A stretch of DNA of 64,000 bases from JANJUO01 sp942492935 (GTDB taxonomy: Bacteria; Bacteroidota; Ignavibacteria; Kapaibacteriales; UBA2268): assembly GCA_942492935.1 (NCBI GenBank), contig OW818654.1, forward strand, positions 2,046,001 through 2,110,000, given 5' to 3'. Shown here piece by piece: positions 33,902-43,453 of this stretch. The notes beneath the pieces are model-generated. The model did no database searches. It worked only from the letters and a program-made list of their open reading frames with translations, and had not been told where the DNA came from. Position numbers and translations under genes: made by a program. Within the stretch, counting starts at the first letter, position 1. Each line of letters starts with the position of its first letter.

Positions 33902-34201
33902 GAAAAATTATATTTTCTCTTCAATTATGCAAACGACAGAATACATTATCCTGATATTTATATTTGTATTTTGTTTCTATGAAAAAATATTTAAAAAAAA
34001 ATTAAGTCGCAACCACAAGCCAAAATACCCTAATTACAAGCCAAAATACCTCATCCATGTAAAAGTAGTTTTTTATTTTGAGGAAAATTTGTAATTTGTG
34101 AAAAAAGGGTTTGGAAATGGTTACAAGTGAGAAATTTATTTGGTAGAAAAGAAAATTATTTATATTTTAGAAATGTTCGATGGAAAATAAAAAAAAATAC
34201 A
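33902..34201. other. Gene-free stretch before the ISAon1-type insertion
   Basis: About 300 AT-rich bases with no credible gene. The open frame from 33873 runs across the hairpin and has no family-like pattern. ACAAGCCAAAATACC occurs twice in tandem near 34014-34050, a minor direct repeat. The insertion sequence's left target duplication follows at 34202. Confidence 0.45.
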
Positions 34202-34232
34202 CTAAAAATGGGACACCTCAATTAAATGGGGA

Positions 34233-35150
34233 TTATGCAAAAAGTTTACTGATTCTAAAGAGGAAAAATGTGTTATCTGTAACCCCTCTTAAATTTGCAC
34301 GAAAGAGTTTAATTTTTGAATTAAAAGATTCAGCATTAGCATTTGTGTTTCGATTTACAAAGAATCCAAGAATGTTTTTCATATTGCTACTTACAGTATT
34401 AGCAACAGTATTAAATTCTTCAATCTTTAATTCATTAGTTTTATCAATCCATTCCTGGAAGGCAATTTTTGCTGTATATTGATTTTTAAGTTCATAAATA
34501 TTTCTAAATTCCATTACATGATAATATGCTTTTTCTAATTTTGGGTATTTTTTAAACAGCAATTTTGCTCTAATTTGTTGACTTTCTATCCATTCAGATG
34601 GCTTTTTAGAGATAATATATCTGCAACGAGCTAAAAGTTGTTTGGGAGTGTCTCCATTTTCAAGAACTTTGGATTTGTATTTAATCCCTTTTTTCTTTGC
34701 TCTGGCAATTGCTCTATTTTCTTTCTTTAGTTCTTTCCATCGTAAGCCAATTCTTATGTGTTGTAATGCATCAGTTGCTAATCTGACAACATGAAATCGG
34801 TCTGTTACTAAACGTGCTTTAGGAAAGGACTTACTTGTGGCTGATTCCATATTGCTTGCCATATCCAAGGTTACTTCTTTGACTTTCTCCCTAATTTCTA
34901 ATGGAATTTTTGTTAACACAGCTTCAATATCTTTTACCAATGTGCCTTTAATTGATGCTACCAAAGTACCTTTCTTGCCTTTTCCGTTTTTATTTGTTAT
35001 GAATGTGTAAAGCTCGCCACGTGAAAGAGATAATTCATCTATACTCAAATATTCTCCGATGTTTCCTGGGAATAACATATAGTTTTCTGCATGTTCCTTC
35101 TGCTCCCAATCATTGAAATTACTGCTACGGGTTTTGTAATGCCTACGCAA
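34233..35150 (-). CDS. ISAon1-family transposase, catalytic part
   Basis: 305 residues, a DDE transposase of the ISL3 group. Markers are LSIDELSLSRGELYTFITNK (first Asp), EVTLDMASNMES (second Asp), LVTDRFHVVRLATDAL, and NRNTNANAESFNSKIK near the C-terminus (Glu), ending FFLFRISKLFA. The frame is open upstream of the nominal start through SREETIKSIAENYCINPDTL, the natural linker. The upstream ORF ends at TGA in the frame one base behind. The full transposase therefore needs a +1 shift near CCG-TGA-G (about 35200) or separate initiation. It appears intact otherwise. Confidence 0.85.
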   Translation of the reverse strand: MRRHYKTRSSNFNDWEQKEHAENYMLFPGNIGEYLSIDELSLSRGELYTFITNKNGKGKKGTLVASIKGTLVKDIEAVLTKIPLEIREKVKEVTLDMASNMESATSKSFPKARLVTDRFHVVRLATDALQHIRIGLRWKELKKENRAIARAKKKGIKYKSKVLENGDTPKQLLARCRYIISKKPSEWIESQQIRAKLLFKKYPKLEKAYYHVMEFRNIYELKNQYTAKIAFQEWIDKTNELKIEEFNTVANTVSSNMKNILGFFVNRNTNANAESFNSKIKLFRANLRGVTDNTFFLFRISKLFA

Positions 35151-35199
35151 AGTATCTGGATTTATGCAGTAATTTTCGGCTATGCTTTTTATTGTTTCC

Positions 35200-35649
35200 T
35201 CACGGCTTTCTACCTGTATCTTTTAAAAAATCAGATAACTCTTTGGTAAATTTTGAGCCATCTGCGATAAAGGTATAATCATTATGTATCTCTGTGTGTT
35301 CTGTTTTGTGGCGCCAACGTCTGCGTTTTATTGCCAAATACACAGCTTTACCACGAACTGGAAAGTCCTGGATTAATTTTACATTGTAAAAGCCTTTTGA
35401 TTCGTATTCTGAACTTTCATAACCTGATGGAATTATATTTTTCTCAACCATATCAATTTGAAGATACTTCATCTTTGTTTCTTCAGATTCTTTTTCTGAT
35501 ACATCACTTATATCAAAATATTCCAACAATAATGAAGGCAAAAAATATTGAACTATTGATTTGAATTTTTCTAAATCAATCAATGTTCCTTTTGATTTTT
35601 TTCTAACTTTTCGATTTTTTTTCTCTCTTTGTTTCTTTTTAAATTTCAA
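35200..35649 (-). CDS. ISAon1-family transposase N-terminal region protein
   Basis: 149 residues. A basic N-terminus is followed by FLPSLLLEYFDISDVSEKES and the family block KGFYNVKLIQDFPVRGKAVY then LAIKRRRWRHKTEHTEIHND, ending FLKDTGRKP. This is the DNA-binding N-region encoded as a separate ORF in ISAon1 elements. Its TGA stop lies in the +1 frame relation to the catalytic ORF described above. Confidence 0.8.
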   Translation of the reverse strand: MKFKKKQREKKNRKVRKKSKGTLIDLEKFKSIVQYFLPSLLLEYFDISDVSEKESEETKMKYLQIDMVEKNIIPSGYESSEYESKGFYNVKLIQDFPVRGKAVYLAIKRRRWRHKTEHTEIHNDYTFIADGSKFTKELSDFLKDTGRKP

Positions 35650-35750
35650 ATTTAAGCAATAATCCCCATAAAAATCGTGTGTGCCCTAAAAATAGTGAAT
35701 GTATTATTGAAAATTTAAGTTTGTTTTATTTATTTAATTAAGGGCGTGTT

Positions 35751-38700
35751 ATGAAAAAATGCTTGTTTATTTTTGTTGTTTTATTTACTTATGTTGGTTT
35801 GTTCTCCCAGACCTGCCAGTGGGCTGAGAAAATTGCAGGTACAAGTGATGATTATGGGTATAGCGTTGCTACTGACGCAGATGGAAATATTTATGTTTGT
35901 GGAAATTTTACTTCTTCTACTTTAACTCTTAACAATGGAAAAACACTTAATAGTAGCGGTGGTTATGATGCCTATATTGCAAAATATAACAGTAGTGGCA
36001 TTTGCCAATGGGCTGAAAAAATTGCAGGATCAAGTAATGATTTCGCATTCAGCATTGCAGTTGATGGTAATGGTAATGTTTATGTTGCAGGGAATTGGAA
36101 TGGAAACTCTACTTTAACATTTAATAATGGTAAAACACTTTCAAATACAACAACGTCTTCTGATGCTTATATTGCAAAATACAATTCAAGTGGTGTTTGC
36201 CAATGGACTGAAAAAATTGCAGGATCAAGTCATGAAAATGTTCAGAGTATAGTTTTAGATGGAAGTGGCAATATATGCTTAACGGGTAGTTTTCAATCTT
36301 CACAGCTTACATTTAATAATGGCAAGACATTGACAAATAGTGGAAGTTCGGATGTTTTTATAACAAAATATAACAACAGTGGATTATGTCAGTGGGTTGA
36401 AAAAATTGCGGGATATGGCGTTGACGCAGCAAGCAGTATAGCTGTTGATGGGAGTGGAAATTTTTATTTATCTGGATATTTTTCATCTTCAACAATTATT
36501 TTAAATAATGGTAGGACTTTAACAAATAGTGGTAGTACAGACGCTTATTTAACAAAATATAACAGCAATGGAATATGCCAATGGGCTGAGAAAATTGCTG
36601 GTTTTAGCGAAGACAATGCTTCCAGTATAGCAGTAGATGGAAGTGGAAATGTATATTTAACAGGTTATTTTATTTCATCAACTCTAACTTTGAATAATGG
36701 TAAAGTATTAACTAATATTGGATCTAACGATTCATTTATAGCAAAGTACAACAGTAACGGAGTATGTCAGTGGGCAGATAAAATTGCAGGTACTTCAACT
36801 GAGTCTTCTTTTAGTATAGCATTAGATGAAAGTGGTAATGCATATATTTCTGGATATTTTAGTTCTTCAACTTTATTATTTAACAATGGAAAGTTACTAA
36901 CAAATAGTGGTTCTGATGATGGTTATTTTGCAAAATATAATAGTGATGGAATATGTTTGGGTGCAGATAAAATTTCAGGAAGTTCATCTGACTATGCAAG
37001 AAGTATTGCAATAGATAAAAGTGGATATTTATATATAACTGGATCTTATTCATCATCAACTCTTACTTTTAATAATGGAAAAACATTAACAAATAATGGA
37101 AGTTCAGATGCTTTTATTGCAAAATATGATGTGATTTTCCCAGCAACTATATTTACTAATGGAATTACAAATCTGACATCAAATAGTGCTGCTTGTGGTG
37201 GAAATATTACTTATGATTGTGGTGGTGCAATTACAGCAAGGGGAGTTTGCTGGTCAACAAATCCTAATCCAACAATAAATGATTCCAAAACAACAAATGG
37301 AAATGGCTTGGGTGAGTTCACAAGCAATATTACCGGACTTAATCCTTATACTACCTATTATGTTCGTGCTTATGCAACTAACTCTGCTGGTACAAGTTAT
37401 GGTGAGCAAATTAGATTTGCATATAAGAAAAAGATATTTGTAAAATATGATGCTTCGGGATTGAATAATGGTTCAAGCTGGACAGATGCCTTTACTTCAT
37501 TGCAGACTGCGTTGAGCTATGCAACAGAAAATTCTGAAATTTGGGTGGCACGCGGTACTTACAAACCAACTATAAAAGTGAATGGCAATAGCGATAGACA
37601 TAAATCATTCTTGATGAAAAAAAGGATTAGTTTAATTGGTGGTTTTTCAGGCACTGAAACTGCAATCAATCAAAGAAATATTGCAAATAATCCAACAATT
37701 CTTTCAGGCGATATTGGAGTTGCAAATGATAGTACAGATAATTGCTATCATATTGTTACTTATCAAGTTGGAGATAATTTTTTCAATGATGACCTTTTTG
37801 ATGGTTTTACAATTAAATATGGAAATTCAAACAGTAGTAATCCAGATAATAGGGGTGCCGCAATGATTCTAAATAATAATGGTACCCCAACGATTCAAAA
37901 CTGTAGTTTTGAAAATAACTTTAGTGGATTTCGTGGAGGTGCAGTTTACAATGGAGAAACAGCAGTTAATTTCTTAAATTGTAAATTTACTAATAATTCA
38001 GCAACTACTGAAGGTGGAGCATTATTTAATTATTATGCACATTATACAACTATTAATAATTGTGAATTTAGTTATAATAAAAGTGGTTCTGGTGGTGGTT
38101 TGTATTGTTATTATACAGATAGTTTGAAAATTGATTCGACTTTAATAAATTTCAATTCTGATGGTATATTTTCTAAAAATGGATCAATAGTCATCTCCAA
38201 TTGCTTTATCAATTCAAATACTAAAATTGGATATGAATCAAACTATAATAATAACAGTATTTTCAATTCAAATTTTAACAATAATCAGATAGGAATAAAA
38301 ACTGAAGATTTTTCAAATTATAAATATACAACAATACTTAATTCTATTGTTAAAGATAATACTTTTTACGGTATGCAATTTCGTTCAACAGTAATAAAAA
38401 TCCAAAATTGTATTGTAACAGGGAATAATGATGCCATTAATATTGATTATAGTTCACAAAATGTGCCATCAAGTATAATTCAAAGCTCATTGATTGCAGA
38501 AAACAAAGGAACTGGTATATATTTGAGAACTAGTACTTCAGGGGGTGGAAATGTACTTATTTCAATTAAAGACTGTAAAATTGATAGAAATTACCTTGGA
38601 ATAAATTTGGATAATGGTGACTTTCTGGTGCAAAATAGCATTATTTCAAATAATTTAATCACTAATTTGTCTCGTGGTGGAGGAATATTAATTAGCGGCA

Positions 38701-41252
38701 ATGGTATTAAAAGGATTGTAAATTCCACAATAGCCAATAATACATCAAAATTGGGTGGTGGCATTAATGTTAATGGAACAACTCAGATACAAAACACTAT
38801 CCTTTGGGGCAATGTTGCTACAATAGATGGGAACGAAATATATAAAGAAAGTGGTTCAGTAACTCTGGAAAACTCTTGCTATGGTAATGGCAATGGTGAT
38901 ATTTTTGGAACTATAACAGCTGTAAACTGTATAAATACAGACCCAATTTTTGTTGACCCAAATGGCGAAGATTATCGTGTTTATGGAGTTTCACCTTGTG
39001 TAGATGCGGGTAATGATAGTTTTATAAATGAAATGTATGATATAAGAGGTGAAGGATTTTATCGCAAACTTGATGGTGAAGATGCTGATTTGGTAGGAAC
39101 TGTTGATATTGGAGCGTATGAATACAAGCACGGCACAGATAAGTATTTGCCACCAGCACTAACTACACCAGTATTGATTGAACCAGCAAATAATGACAAC
39201 AACCTCGGCAGAATTGCACAATTTAAATGGCGAAAAGTAGAAAATGCAACTGGCTATAGAATACAAATTTCAAATACTAATACATTTGCAATAAGATTCA
39301 TTGACCAAGTAGAAACCGATACAGTTGTTACAATAACAGATTTGAACCCTTTTATGACACAATACTGGCGAGTTGCGGCATTAAACCAAGCAGATAGTTT
39401 GTGGTCTGTAGTTTGGTCATTCACCACAAATGATATAGACCAGCCAACAGTTACAACAAATTCGGTTACTGAAATTGGCTTGTATAGTGCTGTTTCAGGT
39501 GGTAACGTAACAGATGATGGTGATGGAATAGTAACAGCTCGTGGCGTTTGCTGGGCAACAACTTCAAACCCAACAATAGCAAATAATAAAACAGAAGATG
39601 GTACTGGTGAGGGTGGATTTGTAAGTGATATAACAGGGTTAATTCCAAACACACCTTATTATGTTCGGGCTTATGCCACAAATATAGCAGGTACAGTTTA
39701 TGGTTCTCAAAAAACATTTACAACTCCATCAATAATACCACCGCCATCAAGCTGGGAATTTACAAGTAATACCGGTAATAATTCAACAATAGCCGTACCA
39801 ATGAGCATTGAACCAGAAATGGAAGATAGATTCATTCAAAAGAATGATGCAATAGGGGTTTTCTACAAATTAAATGGTGTGGATAAATGTGCAGGTTATG
39901 GCTTATGGAATAATGAAAATATGGTAATCACAGTTTGGGGCGATGATGACCAAACATCAATAAAAGACGGATTTTCGGTAAATGAAATGTACAACATTAA
40001 GCTATGGGACGCTCTCAATGGCAGGGAATATGCAACAGAATTTACATTCAGCGAGGGTCCGGATAATTACCAAATAGATGGTTTATCATATCTTTCAACA
40101 TTGAAAGCTGAACTTACAATTACTCAATCAATACCATTAAAAAAAGGTTGGAATATCATTTCATCGAATTTGCATATCAATCAACCAGATTTGATGCCCG
40201 ATATTTGGGCTGATTTATTTAGTCAGCTTGTGATAATGAAGAATAATTTTGGTAAAATTTTCATACCGAATGGAGTAAATCAGATAGGAAGTTGGAATCT
40301 TGAGCATGGTTATCAGGTTTATACTAATCAACTCTGCACTTTAAATATAAATGGAATGAAAGTAAAACCTGAAATCAATCCAATAGTATTGGCATCGGGT
40401 TGGAATATAATTTCTTATTTAAGAAATACACCTAAAGATATAGCTCAATGCTTCGCAACACTAACCGATAGAAATTCAGTAACAATAGCAAAAAATAACG
40501 CTGGTAAAATATTTATGCCATCGTTGGATATAAATCAAATAGGCAGTATGCTTCCGGGCGAAGGTTATCAAGTATATTTGAATAAAGTAGATACTTTGGT
40601 TTATCCATCAAATTCCGCAGGTCGTTCTTCAAATTCAAACAAAGTTGATGATTTTGATGCAAGAATTATCAAAACAGATTTTGAGAATACTGGCAATAAT
40701 GCATCATTAATTTTAGATGTGGATTTAGCTGATAATACTGAATTGGCTGTAATGAATAATGACAACAAAATTGTTGGAACAGGTAGAGTTGTTGATGGCA
40801 GAACTGCAATTGTAATTTGGGGCGATGATGAAGAAATAACCAATCACGAATTACGAATTATGAATTACGATGCAGAGAATGGTAAATATACAGAAATTGA
40901 TAATCTTGATTTGACAGATATTATAACAAGCACAAAATACAACAAACTGACTTACAACAAAGATGCTGTTTTGATTGGTAAGGCATTGACTCAGCCAATT
41001 TCATTAAAAGTTAATCCAAATCCATTTTCCAATAGCACAGAAGTTATTTTCACAATTGCTGACGATTGCGAAATAGAACTTTCACTCTACAATCTTAGCG
41101 GTATGAAAGTAATCGACATTGCAAATGGCAAGCAATCCAAAGGCATACACAAACTCACAATCAACTCCGAAAATCTTTCTTCTGGAACTTACAATGTAAT
41201 ATTGAAAAGTTGTGGAAAGAGCGTAGTTGAAAAAGTGGTGGTGGTGAAGTAA
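35751..41252 (+). CDS. Giant T9SS-secreted protein: beta-propeller repeats, FN3, beta-helix
   Basis: 1,833 residues. Signal peptide about 1-20. Seven tandem repeats of about 63 residues follow (22-462), each with CQWAEKIAG...VDGSGN-YL-G-F and FNNGKTLTNSG, i.e. SBBP-type propeller repeats. An FN3-like domain (about 465-555), a right-handed beta-helix with many Asn/Gly turns (about 560-1125), a second FN3-like pair (about 1136-1325) and a tandem 'GWNIIS...GYQVY' duplication (about 1458-1620) come next. The type IX sorting domain (about 1753-1833, NPNPFSNSTEVIF...GTYNVILK) closes it. It should be secreted and bound to the cell surface. The two FN3 segments (GVCWxTxxNPTI, YYVRAYATN) are internal duplicates. 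A short dispersed repeat lies inside the gene at 40843. Confidence 0.88.
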   Translation: MKKCLFIFVVLFTYVGLFSQTCQWAEKIAGTSDDYGYSVATDADGNIYVCGNFTSSTLTLNNGKTLNSSGGYDAYIAKYNSSGICQWAEKIAGSSNDFAFSIAVDGNGNVYVAGNWNGNSTLTFNNGKTLSNTTTSSDAYIAKYNSSGVCQWTEKIAGSSHENVQSIVLDGSGNICLTGSFQSSQLTFNNGKTLTNSGSSDVFITKYNNSGLCQWVEKIAGYGVDAASSIAVDGSGNFYLSGYFSSSTIILNNGRTLTNSGSTDAYLTKYNSNGICQWAEKIAGFSEDNASSIAVDGSGNVYLTGYFISSTLTLNNGKVLTNIGSNDSFIAKYNSNGVCQWADKIAGTSTESSFSIALDESGNAYISGYFSSSTLLFNNGKLLTNSGSDDGYFAKYNSDGICLGADKISGSSSDYARSIAIDKSGYLYITGSYSSSTLTFNNGKTLTNNGSSDAFIAKYDVIFPATIFTNGITNLTSNSAACGGNITYDCGGAITARGVCWSTNPNPTINDSKTTNGNGLGEFTSNITGLNPYTTYYVRAYATNSAGTSYGEQIRFAYKKKIFVKYDASGLNNGSSWTDAFTSLQTALSYATENSEIWVARGTYKPTIKVNGNSDRHKSFLMKKRISLIGGFSGTETAINQRNIANNPTILSGDIGVANDSTDNCYHIVTYQVGDNFFNDDLFDGFTIKYGNSNSSNPDNRGAAMILNNNGTPTIQNCSFENNFSGFRGGAVYNGETAVNFLNCKFTNNSATTEGGALFNYYAHYTTINNCEFSYNKSGSGGGLYCYYTDSLKIDSTLINFNSDGIFSKNGSIVISNCFINSNTKIGYESNYNNNSIFNSNFNNNQIGIKTEDFSNYKYTTILNSIVKDNTFYGMQFRSTVIKIQNCIVTGNNDAINIDYSSQNVPSSIIQSSLIAENKGTGIYLRTSTSGGGNVLISIKDCKIDRNYLGINLDNGDFLVQNSIISNNLITNLSRGGGILISGNGIKRIVNSTIANNTSKLGGGINVNGTTQIQNTILWGNVATIDGNEIYKESGSVTLENSCYGNGNGDIFGTITAVNCINTDPIFVDPNGEDYRVYGVSPCVDAGNDSFINEMYDIRGEGFYRKLDGEDADLVGTVDIGAYEYKHGTDKYLPPALTTPVLIEPANNDNNLGRIAQFKWRKVENATGYRIQISNTNTFAIRFIDQVETDTVVTITDLNPFMTQYWRVAALNQADSLWSVVWSFTTNDIDQPTVTTNSVTEIGLYSAVSGGNVTDDGDGIVTARGVCWATTSNPTIANNKTEDGTGEGGFVSDITGLIPNTPYYVRAYATNIAGTVYGSQKTFTTPSIIPPPSSWEFTSNTGNNSTIAVPMSIEPEMEDRFIQKNDAIGVFYKLNGVDKCAGYGLWNNENMVITVWGDDDQTSIKDGFSVNEMYNIKLWDALNGREYATEFTFSEGPDNYQIDGLSYLSTLKAELTITQSIPLKKGWNIISSNLHINQPDLMPDIWADLFSQLVIMKNNFGKIFIPNGVNQIGSWNLEHGYQVYTNQLCTLNINGMKVKPEINPIVLASGWNIISYLRNTPKDIAQCFATLTDRNSVTIAKNNAGKIFMPSLDINQIGSMLPGEGYQVYLNKVDTLVYPSNSAGRSSNSNKVDDFDARIIKTDFENTGNNASLILDVDLADNTELAVMNNDNKIVGTGRVVDGRTAIVIWGDDEEITNHELRIMNYDAENGKYTEIDNLDLTDIITSTKYNKLTYNKDAVLIGKALTQPISLKVNPNPFSNSTEVIFTIADDCEIELSLYNLSGMKVIDIANGKQSKGIHKLTINSENLSSGTYNVILKSCGKSVVEKVVVVK
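40843..40870 (+). repeat. AATTACG-type tandem repeat inside the T9SS gene
   Basis: ACGAATTACGAATTATGAAT with flanking partial units makes about three and a half copies of a 9-10-base unit, translated as NHELRIMNYD. Tandem AATTACG repeats are normally found between genes. Here one is embedded in frame between the sorting domain and the preceding strands. Confidence 0.55.
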
Positions 41253-41266
41253 GAGTAGCAATAATT

Positions 41267-41293
41267 CATCCGATGTTTCAAAAACATCGGATG
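41267..41293. repeat. Intergenic hairpin, CATCCGATG type
   Basis: CATCCGATGTTT (41267-41278) pairs perfectly with AAACATCGGATG (41282-41293) around a CAA loop. It begins 15 bases after the stop codon of the T9SS gene. It shares its core with 15031-15063. Confidence 0.75.
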
Positions 41294-41403
41294 TTTGGCT
41301 GCCAAGTTAGATAAGAGCCGTTACAAAATTTATATATTGTTATATTAATTGAATGTGTAAAAACGAGTAATTTTATCGAAATAAAAAATAATTATAAAAT
41401 TTA

Positions 41404-41525
41404 AGTTGCTTGAAAATCCAGATGGGGATTACATGTTTGTAAACCCCAGCCTAACCTTCCCCAAGGGGAAGGAACTGGCGTAAGTCCAACAATCCCAGAG
41501 GGATTGCATGTTTATAACAAACATA
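41404..41525. repeat. Composite intergenic repeat
   Basis: It contains GGGGATTACATGTTTGTAAA, then the hairpin CCTTCCCC-AA-GGGGAAGG (41455-41472), then AATCCCAGAGGGATT and GCATGTTTATAACAAACAT. The 'ATCCC..GGGATT..TGTTTGTAACAAAC' part reappears at 50946-50985. Such blocks are typical dispersed intergenic elements of this phylum. It lies just past the end of kdnB. Confidence 0.55.
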
Positions 41526-41530
41526 TTTCC

Positions 41531-42595
41531 CTACATACTTTTGAACAGTCCAAGAATTTTCTCTCTTGAAATTTTTGTTTTCCAATTCTTACCGAGTGCA
41601 TTTTCCCACAGTGGTTCTAAAACCATTGATACATCTATCATTCTTTCAAATTGCTCGTCTGTACAATTCGCAGTGATATTTTGAGGTAAAACAATATCAT
41701 TTTTGAACATCATACGTCTGAATTCTTCGACATATTCAGGGTAAAATTCATCTAATTTATTAAATACTATGCAGTTACTTAAACCATGATGTGTTTTTAA
41801 AATATATGAAATTCCATAGGATAAAGCATGGCAAACTCCAACTTGAGAATATGCTATTGACATACCACCCATAAATGAAGCCATCATTAATTTTTCATCT
41901 TTTATTGATTTAGGCAAATCTGTAAGAAAAACATCTCTGCAAAGTTCAATTGATTTCTCACCAAAAGAACGAGCAAACTCATTTATATAAGTTCCTGCAA
42001 GTGCTTCTACATTATGAACATAACAGTCCATACCAGTATAAAACCATTGGTCTTTTGGTACATCACTAATTAAATCTGGGTCCAAAATTACTTGATTAAA
42101 AACCGTATAATCAGAATTTAAACCCAATTTTTTTACAGGACCAGTAAGAACAGTAGTTCTTGAAACTTCTGAACCAGTTCCTGATAAAGTAGGAACAGCA
42201 ATATGATAAATTGCAGGATAATTAATCAAATCCCAACCTTGATATTTTTCTGAAGAGCCATCATTAGTTAGCATTAATGAAATTGCTTTTGCTAAATCCA
42301 TGGTACTACCACCACCAATACCAACAATTGCAGACGGTCTTCTTTCAGAATAATTCCGTGCTTCAGAAGTTAATTCATCTACATAATATGTCGTTGGTTC
42401 ATCTTTTACACTTACCCAAAGGAGCATATCATGAGCTTCAATTGGGATAAGTTTTTCAAGTGGCTTGCCAATAAAAACATCATCAACAACAAAAACAACA
42501 TGAGATTCTCTATGGTCATTTAATATAGAATGAAGTTGATTGAAACTACCTCTTCCATATACAATTTTATCTATTAACTTAAAATTTTTATACAT
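41531..42595 (-). CDS. kdnB: 3-deoxy-manno-octulosonate 8-oxidase (iron-dependent alcohol dehydrogenase)
   Basis: 354 residues, very close in layout to Shewanella KdnB: FKLIDKIVYGRGSFNQL, VGIGGGSTMDLAKAISLMLT, YHIAVPTLSGTGSEVSRT, KLGLNSDYTVFNQVILDPDL, WFYTGMDCYVHNVEALAGT, and the metal-ligand histidines in C-H-A-L-S-Y and H-H-G-L-S-N. It oxidises C8 of Kdo so that KdnA can aminate it, giving 8-amino-Kdo in lipopolysaccharide. kdsB lies 27 bases upstream. kdnA is not found within 10 kb on either side. Confidence 0.9.
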   Translation of the reverse strand: MYKNFKLIDKIVYGRGSFNQLHSILNDHRESHVVFVVDDVFIGKPLEKLIPIEAHDMLLWVSVKDEPTTYYVDELTSEARNYSERRPSAIVGIGGGSTMDLAKAISLMLTNDGSSEKYQGWDLINYPAIYHIAVPTLSGTGSEVSRTTVLTGPVKKLGLNSDYTVFNQVILDPDLISDVPKDQWFYTGMDCYVHNVEALAGTYINEFARSFGEKSIELCRDVFLTDLPKSIKDEKLMMASFMGGMSIAYSQVGVCHALSYGISYILKTHHGLSNCIVFNKLDEFYPEYVEEFRRMMFKNDIVLPQNITANCTDEQFERMIDVSMVLEPLWENALGKNWKTKISREKILGLFKSM

Positions 42596-42622
42596 AATTA
42601 TTCATTATTATATTTTGACAAA

Positions 42623-43351
42623 CTATTTAATTTTTTTTAGAAATTCATTTGCTTTGAATAAATCTTCGGGAGTATCTATTTCCAATCCCATATAATCAGT
42701 TTCAATAGCTCGAATTTTAATTCCATTTTCAAGTAATCTTAATGGTTCGATTTTTTCCATTATTTCAATTGTAGTTGGCTCCATTTTTGAAAATTTAATC
42801 AATGTGTCTTTTTTAAAAGCATATACACCGATATGTTCATAGTAAATTGATTCTATATCGTTATCTCGATTTATTGGTATTGGGGCTCTTGAAAAATACA
42901 TCACATCATTTTTATTATTTACAACTACTTTCACATAATTATAATCTCTTACTAAATTAATATCATAAAGTCTCTGCATAAGTGTAGCTACTTCAACTGT
43001 ATCATCTTGGAAAGCGAGTAAAAGTTTTTCTAAAGGTTCTTTCTTTACAAATGGCTCATCACCTTGAACATTTACAACAATATCAGTATCCAATTCTTGA
43101 CATGCTTCTGCAATTCTATCGCTTCCAGTTGAATGATAATATTTGCTCATAATGGCATTTCCACCATTATTGTTTATCTCTTCAAAGATTATTTTGCTGT
43201 CAGTTACTACATAAACTTCATCAAAAAGTTCAGTTGCAACTGTATTTTGAAATGTTGTTAAAATCACTGATTTGTTACCAAGCAAACCCATTAATTTTCC
43301 CGGGTATCTGCTTGCTTCATATCTTGCTGGTATTAAAGCTACTACTTTCAT
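42623..43351 (-). CDS. kdsB: 3-deoxy-manno-octulosonate cytidylyltransferase
   Basis: 242 residues. The opening VVALIPARYEASRYPGKLMG carries the CTP-binding R and K. DIVVNVQGDEPFVKKE holds the metal-binding Asp, and AIETDYMGLEIDTPEDL closes the fold. It activates Kdo, or 8-amino-Kdo in organisms with the kdn branch, as the CMP-sugar for lipid A attachment. It is the first gene of kdsB-kdnB, so here it may favour the 8-amino sugar. Confidence 0.95.
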   Translation of the reverse strand: MKVVALIPARYEASRYPGKLMGLLGNKSVILTTFQNTVATELFDEVYVVTDSKIIFEEINNNGGNAIMSKYYHSTGSDRIAEACQELDTDIVVNVQGDEPFVKKEPLEKLLLAFQDDTVEVATLMQRLYDINLVRDYNYVKVVVNNKNDVMYFSRAPIPINRDNDIESIYYEHIGVYAFKKDTLIKFSKMEPTTIEIMEKIEPLRLLENGIKIRAIETDYMGLEIDTPEDLFKANEFLKKIK

Positions 43352-43453
43352 AATTTAAAATTTCTATTTCAATTAAAATTGTATAGAAACGTTATTATAG
43401 TTAATTAGTTGTATGAAATTTTTAAAAAATATCACAAAAAAAATTCAATTTTT

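Larger units (their letters stand above)
34210..35685 (-). mobile_element. ISL3/ISAon1-type insertion sequence with 8-bp target duplication
   Basis: 1,476 bp. The ends are inverted repeats about 27-30 bp long. Each has 16 end bases (GGGACAC.. on the left, GGCACAC.. on the reverse of the right) followed by the shared ATGGGGATTAT. CTAAAAAT directly abuts both ends (34202-34209 and 35686-35693), the 8-bp duplication expected for ISL3-like elements. Two ORFs on the minus strand encode the transposase. The clean target duplication indicates a recent insertion into intergenic DNA. Confidence 0.92.

Noticed and set aside
33873..34094. Possible 73-residue gene
   Set aside because: It begins inside the hairpin, has no family-like pattern and shows low-complexity AT-driven sequence.
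34180..34482. Possible + strand gene across the IS end
   Set aside because: It runs antisense through the transposase gene and starts outside the element, crossing the insertion border.
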